64,000 nt of DNA from Tyto alba. Taxonomy: Eukaryota; Chordata; Aves; Strigiformes; Tytonidae. The position numbers were made by a program, and so were the translations under genes. Where the stretch lies: assembly GCF_018691265.1 (NCBI RefSeq), contig NW_024881296.1, positions 12,059,427 to 12,123,426 on the forward strand, read 5' to 3'. This document shows, piece after piece, positions 45,091-55,480 of this stretch; position 1 is the first letter of the stretch, and every line of letters begins with the position of its first letter. The notes below the pieces were generated by a model. It did no database searches, had not been told where the DNA came from, and saw only the letters and a list, made by a program, of their open reading frames with translations.

Positions 45091-45260
45091 TTTTTTTTTT
45101 TTTTCTAGGAAAGGAGGGTAAACACAGTGGAGCATGTAGACTACAGCTTAAGTGGGACAGAAGATCGTGTAAGAGAAGATTAACACCGGAGAGCTGGCTA
45201 CGAAGGGGCCAGAGTAAATCATTTCTCTTCCTAAGAAAATTAAGTGTATGCAAGGAGTAG
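45091..45260 (+). other. T14 tract with acceptor-like site; coding not supported
   Basis: T14 at 45091-45104 followed by CTAG at 45105-45108 gives an ideal polypyrimidine-AG acceptor layout. The following 50 codons are open on the plus strand to 45260, but their translation has no known domain and no branch site or downstream donor stands out. A T-tract placed by chance before TAG is the simpler reading. Confidence 0.2.
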
Positions 45261-46180
45261 CAGACAGTGACTATGGGAAAACCTGTCAGAACAAAGTAGC
45301 AGTCTTCCATTCTCTTCTACCTACAGACACAGCCAAATGCACAAGAATGGGGTTGGGGGTTGTTCATAAATAGTCTGACTGCTGTTTGTCAGAGGCAACA
45401 GTTGAAATGTCCGTGCACAATTGCTACTTTAGCATGTGCTAAAAATGACAATGGCATCCAGTCGCAATGGCCCCGCTGAGAACTGTCGTTCCAAGTCACA
45501 GTCATAAAACTACTGGTGGGTGGTCTTCATCTCCGCTTGTCCTCATTATCATTTCATTGTGTTTCTGTGGCCCACTGCACCATGGCACTCCCTGCATTTT
45601 AAAGCATTTCATTGATGGGGCAGTTTGACATTCATATTTATATGTCCTTGTTGTATTGCAGTGGTTTCTCCTATTCTTGGGATCCAAGCCTTTTGTGAAA
45701 TGGTGCGAGGAAGATGTGTATTCAAATCTTGGCCCAATGAATTGGGTATTGTCATGAAATAACAGAAAGTATTGAGGATTTAAACATGCTGGACCCTATC
45801 CTGATGCTGCAGAACATAACCAAAGGGGTTTTCTTGCCAGGGACTGAAAGTAAGGCTGTGGAAGAGGTCAGATGGGCAGCACGTACCTGATTTGGGGTTC
45901 AAGAGCAAATTTACCACGTTACAATGTTAACAGGAGGCAGTCTGCTCTCTGTCCTCCTCCACCAGGGGTGGACAAGAAAGCTCCTGTTGACTCCAAAAAC
46001 AGAAAGTCCAAACCCAATAGTATCTCTTTTATTTCCTAATTCTTGCTAACACGCAAGTCAAAAACTAAGCAAAGTCTATATGCAGCTTGGGGTCTGGGCA
46101 AAGCTTGAGCTGTAAAAGCAAAATGTTTGCCAAACTTGTGAGAAAATAAAAACAAGAGACAGCTTACACAGTAGAAATAG
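45261..46180. other. Single-copy DNA, one CTCF-like word
   Basis: CTCCACCAGGGGTGGAC near 45957-45973 resembles a CTCF core with one mismatch and is also near-palindromic. Otherwise nothing recognised. Confidence 0.42.
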
Positions 46181-46258
46181 AAAAACAAACAAACAAACAA
46201 ACAAACAAAAAAACAACAAACAACAATACAACACAAAACAAACAAAAAAGAAACAAAG
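46181..46258. repeat. (AAAC)n microsatellite, long and imperfect
   Basis: Five clean AAAC units followed by AAC, AAAAC and ACA variants over about 78 bp. The V/F/C/L-rich minus-strand frames here are translations of the repeat. Confidence 0.92.
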
Positions 46259-48574
46259 CAAAATGACAAATTATTGAAACCTCTAGATTTACTTCAGTTG
46301 TTTTACTTGCACTCTTGGCTAATGGCTCCTCTGCTTCAGGAACCAGGGCCTGAGCAGAGGATTTGTGCCCTCCCTCTGTTCCTCAGGCAGGACGGACGGG
46401 GGACATAGCAGAGGCTTGATGCATGCTGGGCTGCCTTGCTCTATCTGGAAAGTAGAGTAAAATGGGCAAGCATAGGAGGCACATCGGGCTTCTGCCATTT
46501 TGTGGGGCCAACACGTTCACAGCTGGCTTGCTGTGCGGCAGATACCCCTGTTCTGCATACATCGGGCTGCACTACACGGCTCTCCCGACTTTCCAAGTTT
46601 TGCTTGTTCCAGGCACATAAAGGAGCAGCTGCTGCTCATGTGTGCATGCGTTGTTGCCCAGTGAGGAGTTGAGGATGTATCTTGGCAAAAGGCGAGAGCC
46701 TTAAGTTTGCAGGTAAAATGCCACAGAAGGGAAATGAAAAGATAGGCCCGACTGAAAACGTAAGAAGTTGTTTGTTTAAATGCTTTATGGATGATTGTTC
46801 ATAGCAGGGCAAAGCATGGCTTGCAAATCAAACTAAAGAATGAATAAAGTATCTGACATGGGCTTTCTCCTAATTTTCCTTAAAAAAATTATCTGCGGAC
46901 AAGAAGTCAAGGGACTGCTTTCAGCCCAAAGACCAGTCTGCTCCAGAAGTGTCGCTTCCTGGAGTATAGCTTTTAAACCTGAGCACCTTCTCAAACCATT
47001 GGTGAGAATGCCAAAATTGTCAGAAGAGCCCTCAGCCCCATGGGATCATAATTCCCTTCTTTACCCAGAGAGCAGGACCATGGAAGAAGGAGGTGTGCAG
47101 GCATCTCGCATTGCTCTTCTAACATGCCTCAGTCCCGATCTGCAAGATTTCAGAGCAGGATTCATCCCCTGTGCTCATTCAGTCCTTGGCCTCAGCTGTT
47201 GGTGCCAAAAATGAGAGCGATGAGAGCCAAGTGGGATGACAGCTTTTGTGCTGTGCTCCTTGGCCCACTAGAAACGGAACAGTGAGACAGCAATAAAGAT
47301 GCTTTTGTCAACCATTGTGCCTAGATCCACAGCAAACCACCAGCAGCAATAACTGAATCCTGTACTTTTATGCTTATATAGCGACGACCTGAGATAGAAG
47401 AGGTGGCTCTGGACATGCAGAGTGGACCAGTACGCATCTCTGTGGAGCATCTCTGACATGCTCTAAACTCAGGGCAGGAGATCCCCGCCTAACCCTCTTC
47501 TGTGACTCAGGAGCTGTGCACAACAAAGCAAGCAATAGTAATACTATTTGTTTAAATATTATTTGCCATGGTTGTAACACCTCTGTTGGTGAATGATTGC
47601 TGGACCAGCTCTAACTGCATTGAGCATATTCATTAAGTTTTTGGTATATTTTTGCGTTTGGCTGTCAGTGGTTCAGACTCATGATTTTCATCTTGTGCCT
47701 TATTTATGAGCTGTTTGAGCTGACAGTTTCCTATTTGCCATTCACCCCTCATAGTATTGTGTTGATCACCTAAACCACACAGTACCCCTTCTGTTTCCTT
47801 CTGGGTAGGTGCAACTTGTCAAAGAGAACAGTAAACAAGAAAATACCACCATGAACACATAAACATTCATGTTTTTTATGTGAATAAGGACATTACAAGG
47901 AGCAATCAACCACTCCAACAATAGTCAACCCTCACCTCCCTAAGGAAATATCCAGAAGACAGAGCATGAAATGAGAATTCAAATGGAATTTAAACAAATA
48001 TTCACCAGTCCTGTTTTTCAGCACTTAACTTGCTCTGTTATTTGGACCCTCAGTCCTTGGTCATGTTGGAGTCTTTCTTGGAGATAATATTAGCTTGTAT
48101 TTTTAATGTTAGTGTGTGATTTTGTGATGAATTCTCTTCCTACTCATGTAGGAGAGGGGAGAGGTTCACATTAAGGAGCCTAACTGGTTATTTGGTTATT
48201 ATTTTGATCTGCAATGTGTGCTCTTACCAGCCTAAAAGAGAAATGAACTCTAGACAAGGTTCTGACCTACGTGCAAAAATTAGACCTTACATTTGAAACT
48301 TATTAAGCACTTTAATTTAAAAGGCAAGTAATTTTATCAAATGCATGTAGCTTCTTCCCATACTTGGAACTGCACGGGTGCTCAGGTCTTTCACCAATCC
48401 GGGAGCATCACTCATTTTAAAGGTGAATCACTTCCCCTCCCCAAATAACATGCAAAAGAGAGTCTGTAACAATTTTGTTGTGATTTAGCTTTTTTCCCCA
48501 CACTGCTAACAAGAAAAGGCATGGAGAAAGGTGCCAGCCATTAGACCAACATATTTGACATCCAGCCTTGATTC
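46259..48574. other. Single-copy DNA, no gene seen
   Basis: Unique sequence, AT-rich from 47640 onward. A 124-codon plus frame at 46840-47214 has no recognisable domain. Nothing else recognised. Confidence 0.5.
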
Positions 48575-48680
48575 ATTTAAGAAAGACTGCAAGAACATAA
48601 GATTGTAAGAAAGATTGTTACAAAGGATTGCAAAAAGATGAATCTTGGAAGAGATTGCACAAGAAAGATTGCTATAAATC
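48575..48680. repeat. Degenerate tandem repeat of AAGAAAGATTG
   Basis: Variants of AAGAAAGATTGYNANAA occur about five times with spacings near 20-28 bp: 48579, about 48606, about 48620-48630, about 48650 and about 48661. The copies have drifted, so the array is old. Confidence 0.6.
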
Positions 48681-49429
48681 ATGTGCAGAGACTGTCTATA
48701 GACTACAGGGAAATATGGAAAGGAAAGAAACCTTTTTCCTAAACACGATAAAGACAGGTTTTAAAAAGGAAGCAAGGGACACCAGAACACTGCTGCTTTG
48801 AAAGTTGCATTATGTTTAGTTGGATTTCGTGTAACAGTATGTGTCACTGACGTGACTCCTTCAGCATATACATAAGGATAAAATTTCGTGCAGTGGTATT
48901 TTACATTGCGTATAGCAAAGAGAAAAATAGAAACACCCGTTTGAAAAAATGCTGGTTTGTTGTTTTTTTTTTTTTTACTTTAATTTTCTTTTGTCATTAT
49001 TGGTACTGCGACTTCTGCCTGTGGATCATGTTTTAATTGGGAGAGGTTTTGCTGTGCATTGTCCTCAGTGCCTGGCTGGCTGCTGGGAGGCTGCTCTGCT
49101 CACTTAGGAGCACCCAGCAGGAAAATAGGGTCATGTTGGGAACCAGCACAGGCAGCTGTGACGCAGCATTGCCCAGTGTCCAGCATTACCAAGAAGGTCC
49201 GGTCGTAGGCGGGGGAAGTGCCCTGGTCCCCAAGCACCGTCCCCTATATTACCGTATGTACACTGATAGGGTGCCAGCAAGCTCCTCACGCTCCCCTGCT
49301 CCCTCCAGCCCCATCCCACCCACTCCTCTGGGACACCAGGTCCTCGCACCTCCCCTGGCTCAGTGGGAATGTTGCTTCCCAAAAAATCAAGCTGCCCCAA
49401 AGACACCCATCCCAAGATGACTGAAAGCA
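48681..49429. other. Unique DNA with a T14 tract
   Basis: T14 at 48963-48976. The remainder is unique; a 127-codon plus frame (49037-49420) has no recognisable domain. Confidence 0.5.
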
Positions 49430-49900
49430 GTCCATCTGGGCGTGCGGAGGTGCAGGCACGGACGTCCGGGGTCCAGAAAGGTTCCTTCCAAAATGCTAGG
49501 AGTCACATCGTGTTTTGAAGGCTTAATTTGGTAATTGGGCATCCCCCCCCTCCAGCCATCTGTGCCGAGCAGTATCTGCACTTGCTGGCTGGGCAGAGGC
49601 ACTTGGCTCCCCCCCGACAACAGCCTGACACCTCCGATTAGGGAGCGCAGCCTCCCCGCGCCCCGCTCTCCCCCCATCCTCTCCGGGAGAGGCAGCTCCT
49701 GCCAGGGGAGTGTTGGGGTGCCCAAATCCGGGCAGAAGGGTGGCCGAACCGGGTCTCACCAGCAACACCTCTAGCGCGGCAGGAGCTGATAGCAGGTGCT
49801 GATGCAGGAGACGGGTACAGCGCTTCCCTGCTGCACCCTCCCAGTCTTCGGGGGTCTGCGGGTCGGAGAGGCAGGAAGGCTGTGTTCACAGCCACAGCTC
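49430..49900. promoter_or_regulatory. GC-rich, CpG-bearing patch
   Basis: GC-rich sequence with C8 and similar short runs and moderate CpG. Frames up to 112 codons overlap on both strands. Weak CpG-island character. Confidence 0.26.
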
Positions 49901-50283
49901 CCTCGGTGTCCACTGAGTCACTGATTTCAAAGCTTTTCTTCCAGGCCTAGGCACTGTTCTTGTAAGTGTCTCCAAAACTGTATTGAACCCCAGCGTCCAG
50001 AAACATCAGCAAGAAGCATTTTTCTGTCGTGCAGATGTTTTTGGACATATGCTCGATGTTAGACCGTCACGTCTTCAAAATGATCCCCGCTGAAGGAAGG
50101 GAAAGTGAGTGTGGGAATGCCTAGGTGGTCTGAAAAAACCTTCGGTGCCGTTTTGATACCAGTGGCGGCATTGCATTTCATTCTGGGAGGAATATTCATG
50201 GCTAAGCTCTAAGCCTCTGATTTATAATGGAAATACTGATAGATCCAGATCCATTTGCAGATGCTATTATAATGTTTCATCCT
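49901..50283. other. Unique DNA, nothing recognised
   Basis: Mixed-composition unique DNA that becomes AT-rich towards the right. 50180-50280 has an enhancer-like texture (GGAATATTCATGG, TGATTTATAATGG). Confidence 0.45.
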
Positions 50284-50303
50284 GGGGAGGGGAGGGGGAA
50301 GGG
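50284..50303 (+). other. G-quadruplex-forming motif
   Basis: Four G runs of 4, 4, 5 and 3 separated by one, one and two A residues. Short loops and long runs predict a very stable parallel quadruplex on the plus strand. It lies inside an otherwise AT-rich stretch. Confidence 0.7.
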
Positions 50304-51144
50304 AAACAGCCTCCTTCCCTTTTCATTTTAAATATCGGTACACTCTGATATTGGTTTCATGAAGCATTTGGATGGGTCCTTATTCACAAATGAATAAAAA
50401 TGAGTAAAGTCCTCAGAATCAAAGGTAAGCCAAAACTGGCACCCATAAGCACAAGGCAACCCAGAGAGCCCATCTGCAGCCAAACCATGCAGCAGACCCA
50501 GACACAGCTTAAAGGCTGGCAACAAGACCGCCTGCAGAATCTGCCAAGGAGCCAGATGCTGTTGCTTCCCAAGCTTGGCATGAGGGTTCCTGATTGCCAT
50601 CCAACAAAGAGGAAAAAGAGGAATGATATAATGTGGTGGGATAAAACACATCCCACCTCAACCTCCTTTATTGCTCATTGAAAAAAAATCATGGAAGATA
50701 CTATTGGAAATGTATCATTGTTTTCAGAAATACATACATTAGCCACAACAATAGCCTTGCCAAATGGGAAAAGTAGGAGCTATTTAAATGTATGTGCCAT
50801 TTAAAAAAAAAAAAAAATTAAATCTTCATATGCTGTGTTTTGGGTATGGATGTCTTTGTGTCTTTTGTTAACTGTTACAGTGATAACCACTAAAATGAAT
50901 ACAAGTGTGGCAAAAAGCTTCCAGTTTTTTACAGTAATATTTCAAAATTCCCTGTCTCGGCACAGCTGTCTAGATCAGATAGATCAGAGTGATGGCTACC
51001 GAATGTAAAGAAGACAGGTTTGTAAAACGAGGTGCAGAAAAATAAAACAGGTAACTGTAAATAAAGATATGTGCTGAGAAAGACATTGCGAAACAAAAAA
51101 AATGTATCAAGGCATTAAACAGATAAGGGCTCTGTTTTTTCCAT
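50304..51144. other. Unique DNA with a poly-A tract
   Basis: A15 at 50803-50817. Frames near 50328-50681 on both strands lack family resemblance. No other feature recognised. Confidence 0.5.
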
Positions 51145-51240
51145 GGTTGCACAACTCTGTGTTGATGTAACTTGATTTCACTGGCATCACACCTGGGAGA
51201 AACTGGAGTAACACTGTGAAGGATTTGGCCCAGGCAATAT
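51145..51240. repeat. Possible old sauropsid interspersed repeat
   Basis: GATGTAACTTGATTTCACTG, GAGAAACTGGAGTAACACTG and AAGGATTTGGCCCAGG match, in reverse-complement order, a repeat widespread in sauropsids. In that repeat a ggccagattctgatctcagt end leads to a gtaaatctggagtaactcca core with partner ends. The family is near-palindromic, so orientation is uncertain. Confidence 0.5.
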
Positions 51241-51727
51241 AAAAAGAAGTCGTGGGGCTGTGCACCTGAGGATATATAGAGCCATGAGGGCACCATCACA
51301 TATGGCAGTGAAAAGGGCGAAGCAAAATAAATAGGAAAACATACCTAAAATAAGATGTTGCAGGCAGGTAAAGAAATAGGAAGCAGTAAAAAAGTTATGT
51401 AAAAGAAGAAATAAGAAAATACTGGTAGAGTTACCTGAACAATAACAGCTGTTATCATTACTCTTATCATCATCATCATCATCTCCTCATATTTTGGAAA
51501 ACACCAGGTGCTTCTATAAATGATATCTCAGGGTAGCTCAAACATATTTGCAAATTCAAGTCAATTTTGCCAGAGACTTTCAGCTGAAAGATATACATCA
51601 GAACATGGTAGACAAACCAGTCCCATAATTTCCATTGCTAGCTGTTTTAGCATAGTCAAAAGATTCAAGCACCTGTTAAAAAAGGGAAGGCTTCCTGTAA
51701 AATCAAAGACAAGGGATCCCCTTTTAC
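51241..51727. other. Unique DNA with an (ATC)n tract
   Basis: (ATC)n at 51465-51483, six units. The remainder is unique with no coding signal. Confidence 0.5.
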
Positions 51728-51812
51728 TCAATAGCACAGTGTTTAGAGCAGTGGCTGAGGACAAGGAGACTCAGCTTCGACCAAGCCTGTAGTCCTGTGC
51801 CCAGGGTGTTGT
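51728..51812 (+). mobile_element. MIR-type SINE, tRNA-derived head
   Basis: AATAGCACAGTGTTTAGAGC, AGTGGCTGAGGACAAGGAGA, CTCAGCTTCGACC and AGTCCTGTGCC follow the head of MIR/CORE-SINE (agcacagtggttagagcagtgggctgaggac ... ttcaatccccagtcctgc). The TTAGAGCAGTGG A-box and GCTTCGACC B-box positions are right. The core and tail are lost or too diverged. It complements the copies at 13731 and 30860, which keep only core and tail. Confidence 0.75.
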
Positions 51813-53149
51813 CTGAACAGGGCTGTGGGCGGCCTCACACCTCTTCTGGGCACGGGAGAATATTGAATATTAAACATGAGCCCTCCACGTTAACAAAACT
51901 GCTCTGGCAGCTGCAATACTGGCTCACAAGAGCACTCCTCTCCCATTCTGTCATCCCAGCTTTTATATCCCTTGGCTTTCATGAATATTTTTTATTGTAA
52001 TTATTTTATTGTAATTGTTTTGGCTTAGGAAGATGTTTCATTTTCTCTACCTAAATCAAATCACTTTTAGATTTTCTTTTTTAATTCTTGTCTGGTTTTG
52101 GTCAGTTTAACTCATTTTAATTCTTCATCAAATGCAATTATTCATATTTCCAATACACACATTCAATAACCCAATTAGTTGCACAGTCCTTCTTACAATA
52201 TTTTCAAGAGGTTAAGTTGAAAATATTTGGTGAAATATGAGGTATGGAAATAAGTTTATTGTAAAGAAATAATATAAAGTCGTGAGAAGTATGTTATAAA
52301 GTATTACATACTAAAAGATATAAGGTTGGCGCTGCTGCATCTCTCTCATTTTCAAATACATACTTACATTTACAGAGCACTATATGTGATAAATTTATTG
52401 TATGTGTAAAATCCCCAATAACAAGAATTTCAGTGACAACCACATTTATGCACTTGGAACTGAAGAAATGTGGTACCATGAGGAGGTGTGCCTCAAATGG
52501 TTTCTCCCACCTTTGCAAGCCACGGGCAGATGTTTCCCTTTCTGGACCTGGACATTTAAGACTAGTAATAAGGAAGGCTTCAGTGTGAAAGGCTGCTGTG
52601 TGTTTTTATAGCTGACCACTCCAGAGTATGTAGCCTAAAAAGTACTTATGATGACACATTTGCTTCCTGCTTAATATAACTCTCTCCTTTGGGGACAACA
52701 ATGCCTACTGCAGCAATATCATATCATGATACCATATTCTAGAACAAATTACAGTATTACAGAAAACACAGGCTCCCATGAGCACCGAAGACTATAAGCA
52801 GGATTGCCCAAGATTTTCTATTCTAAAATCTTGCTTTGTTATATCCTAACTTGGCTGAACATTCACCACTTGAGGTAAAATTTTCCATGATGCTTGGCTG
52901 TCTCAGGCTGATAATTACGGTTCTTGTTTTGCTAAGTTTTAGGAAAAAAGCTCCTTCCTTAAATAGGGCCCTTTTCTCATGTGAAATGAGTTCTTGCATT
53001 AACTGACTGGCTTAGGTCTCCTGTTCTTTGGTGGAAGGAGTAGGAAAAAAACATCAGCCCTCTGAGATTTGGTAACTGTATGGGGTGTATCAGCAAAATG
53101 CCTCCAAGTCTGACCATGTTACAGCTTTGAAGAAACCGGGTTGGTTGTG
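51813..53149. other. Single-copy DNA with a small tandem duplication
   Basis: At 51990-52017 the 14-mer TTTTATTGTAATTA is repeated in tandem with one change at the last base. The remainder is AT-rich and unique. No coding signal. Confidence 0.55.
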
Positions 53150-54300
53150 TCAGGCAGAGGTGTGCTGGAGGCAAGCACCGAAATCCCCTGGGCGGACCTG
53201 AGCAGACGTCATTTTGGGGTGGTGTGCCTACACCCCGCTTCCTCACCCTTGCTGCCCTCGGGGCGCTGCTGTTGCCTGCAACATCCCCACCCCCTTCCCA
53301 CTTTGGGGAATTTTCCTTCCTGGGGGTCTTGAGGCTGGACGGTCAAACAGCGGCTTGCAGGCCGTGACCGCTCGCGCTCCGCCAGCGGCCCGGATGGCTG
53401 CATGGGGCCTATGCCGCGCGCCCTGCCGCTGGGCCGAGCAGCCGCCCCGGGGGGTCAGGGACACCCTCTGCGTCTCCCGCGGCCGGGAAGAAGTTGCAAG
53501 GAGTTGGGGGGGGGGGGGGGGGGGGGGGAGTAGCACAGATCCCAGACCCGATCCCCAACCTTCCCTGAGACAGTCTGCTGCTTGGGCAGAGCCAGGGCGC
53601 CGGGTGCGGGTGCAGGTCCCTCCGACCAGGACTTGTTGGCTGTTGGGGTGCCTCGGCCGGTGGAGCACCTGGGGAGCTGGCGCCCGCCGGCAGCAGCTGT
53701 GGCGGAGGGGGGTGCTGGCGGGCCAGCAGGCTGGGCAGCGAGCGGCAGGGGGGCACCCCGAGGGGCCCCGGCAGCGCTAGCGGAGGGGGAAGCAGGCTCT
53801 GGGTTATTAACGGCTTCCCTGGAAGCCGAGCCAGGGCCGGGGCCAGGGCAGGCAGGCAGCCAGCCCAGCATCCCGGGAGGCTTCCTCGGCTCTCTTCGCC
53901 CACCTCTTTTGCTCCATCCAGTGGTGACGAGCCACCTCGGAGCCTCCAGGCTTTGAGGAGGAGGCCGAGGGGCACAGGGTGCCTCAGCCTCCCTGCTTGG
54001 GTTTCCTGCAGCCCTCAAAGAAGATGGTCTCGCCTTGCCCCAGCTCCTCCCCAGGTACCGGAATGCCAAGAGCGCACACAGCCCCGCTGTGCAGCCGTCA
54101 CTCCCAGAGAGGACGGCTGGCTCAAGGCTCCAGCCTCTCTCCGGCGGCAAGACACCATCGCTGCCTTAGAGCAGCAAGCAGCAGCCGGGGACCCTCGCCT
54201 TCGGGAACCAGCAGTGCTTTACAGCCGGCCAGCTGCCTGCTCCAGTCCCCCCTGGGGTGGGGGGTGGCGAGGAAAGGGGCTGCTGATTTCCCCATAGCTT
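53150..54300. promoter_or_regulatory. CpG-island candidate with G23 run
   Basis: The densest CpG region of the window, centred on about 53330-53950, with GCGCGC, GCCGC and GGCCGG words. A 23-G run sits at 53506-53528, and a CRE-like ACGTCA (within AGACGTCATT) lies at the left shoulder near 53206. Six overlapping frames of 111-231 codons on both strands result from the lack of stop codons at this GC content; their A/P/G/R-rich translations contain no domain. The most likely roles are a promoter of an unannotated transcript or a GC-biased neutral island. Confidence 0.45.
53506..53528. repeat. Poly-G tract, 23 G
   Basis: Longest homopolymer G run in the window, inside the CpG-island candidate. 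True length is uncertain because such runs are hard to sequence. Confidence 0.9.
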
Positions 54301-55239
54301 CCGCGAAGAGGCAAAGCAACAGGGGCTGAGGCCAGGAGGGGTCCCTTCGCTTCAGTCTGAGCCTGGGGGAACGTTGGCTGCTGGAGTGAGAGTGAGCCCT
54401 CAGCCCCAGGTTTCCAGCCATACCCAAGCCAAAGGCAGCCTCAGGGGTTCCCCAAGTGCAGCCAGAGCAGCTCCCCAGGCGTTCATCACCAACGGCAGCA
54501 TTTGGTCCCCTGTGACTTGTTCGGGACTCCTTTTTTTCTTCTTTTTTTTATTTTTTGCCTTTGACATTTATGTCTATTTTGTCAACGCTAAAACCAAAAA
54601 AACCTGCATTCTCACAATAATTTACATGTTGTCTAAAAGAAATGTGCATTGTCTCGGCAGCAGAGATGCAGCAGTGAAGAGTGAGAAGCTTCAACACCCC
54701 CCTCCCCATTCTGTCCTCTCTTACCTGGGGTGTTTCGATGCCACAGGATAAAAATAAATAAAAGCAAGTACTTCCCCTTCCTAGGAGCGGAGCTGATACG
54801 GCAGTAGCTCACTGGATGAGAGCAGCTCAGACCTGAAACGCTTTCTTCTCTGTTGGGATCACAGCTTGAGCGTAGGCTTGTTGTGTCGGAATGGGCCTAC
54901 TGTACCCAAACATCTGAGCTTTCTCCAGCTCCTAGAGGAACATTTTATACTCATTATACATGCAGCAGAATTTCAAAATATGTCCCTGGGACCAGAATGC
55001 AGGAGGAGGACATTAAAGGTTAGGAGGTAGTAGGGGAAAAGAAAAAGGAATGAGTAATCTGGAGTTGCCTGATAACCCTTCGAGCCTTAGCCAAAATTAA
55101 CTGTATTGAGCTGTCGTGAAAGGGGGAGATGTGCTACTTGACGTATTGTTAACAAAGAGAGGATTTTATTGCTTTAGGTACCTTTTAGAAGTGAAAAGCA
55201 AAGGATCAGCTCCACATCCCAGGTTTCAAAATGTTATGA
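54301..55239. other. Single-copy DNA, no gene seen
   Basis: A T-rich run lies near 54531-54557. The remainder is unique. At 55021-55035 a GAGGTAGTAGG word recalls let-7, but no hairpin supports it. Confidence 0.5.
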
Positions 55240-55480
55240 TCTAAGCGCAGAATTCATCACTGCCACCACTAAGAGATCATACATCCTGGAGTGTCATGAG
55301 CCATCCGTGATTTGTGTCATTGCAGAGGATGATAAATCACTGCTAAAGACATAACAAGCAGCATCATCACTGCAACACAATAGATCATGATGCATCAAGA
55401 TCTTTGCTAAAATATTATTTACAGTTAGCAGGAGCTTGGAATGGCAAAGCAGAAGCTGATATTAATCTTCCCTGCATTGT
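55240..55480. promoter_or_regulatory. Candidate conserved non-coding block
   Basis: CpG-poor, non-repetitive sequence rich in ATCAT/ATGAT words, with near-palindromic GATCATGATGCATC near 55384. Words such as AGAGATCATAC, GGATGATAAATCACTG and GCAGCATCATCACTG give a density of POU/homeodomain-like sites. There are no frames of note. The texture is that of a distal enhancer; this is inference only. Confidence 0.28.

Noticed and set aside
45091..45260. Protein-coding exon after the T14-CTAG acceptor-like site
   Set aside because: No domain, no clear downstream donor, and the acceptor is explained by a T tract next to a chance TAG.
46036..46269. Hydrophobic minus-strand frame resembling a membrane protein
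   Set aside because: The V/F/C/L run is the reverse translation of the (AAAC)n microsatellite.
53214..54297. Several frames of 111-231 codons on both strands
   Set aside because: Stop codons are rare in this GC-rich CpG-dense stretch. Translations are A/P/G/R-rich without domains, and the poly-G run produces the glycine and proline runs.
55021..55040. let-7-like word GAGGTAGTAGG
   Set aside because: Only an 11-base match, and the flanks do not form a hairpin.
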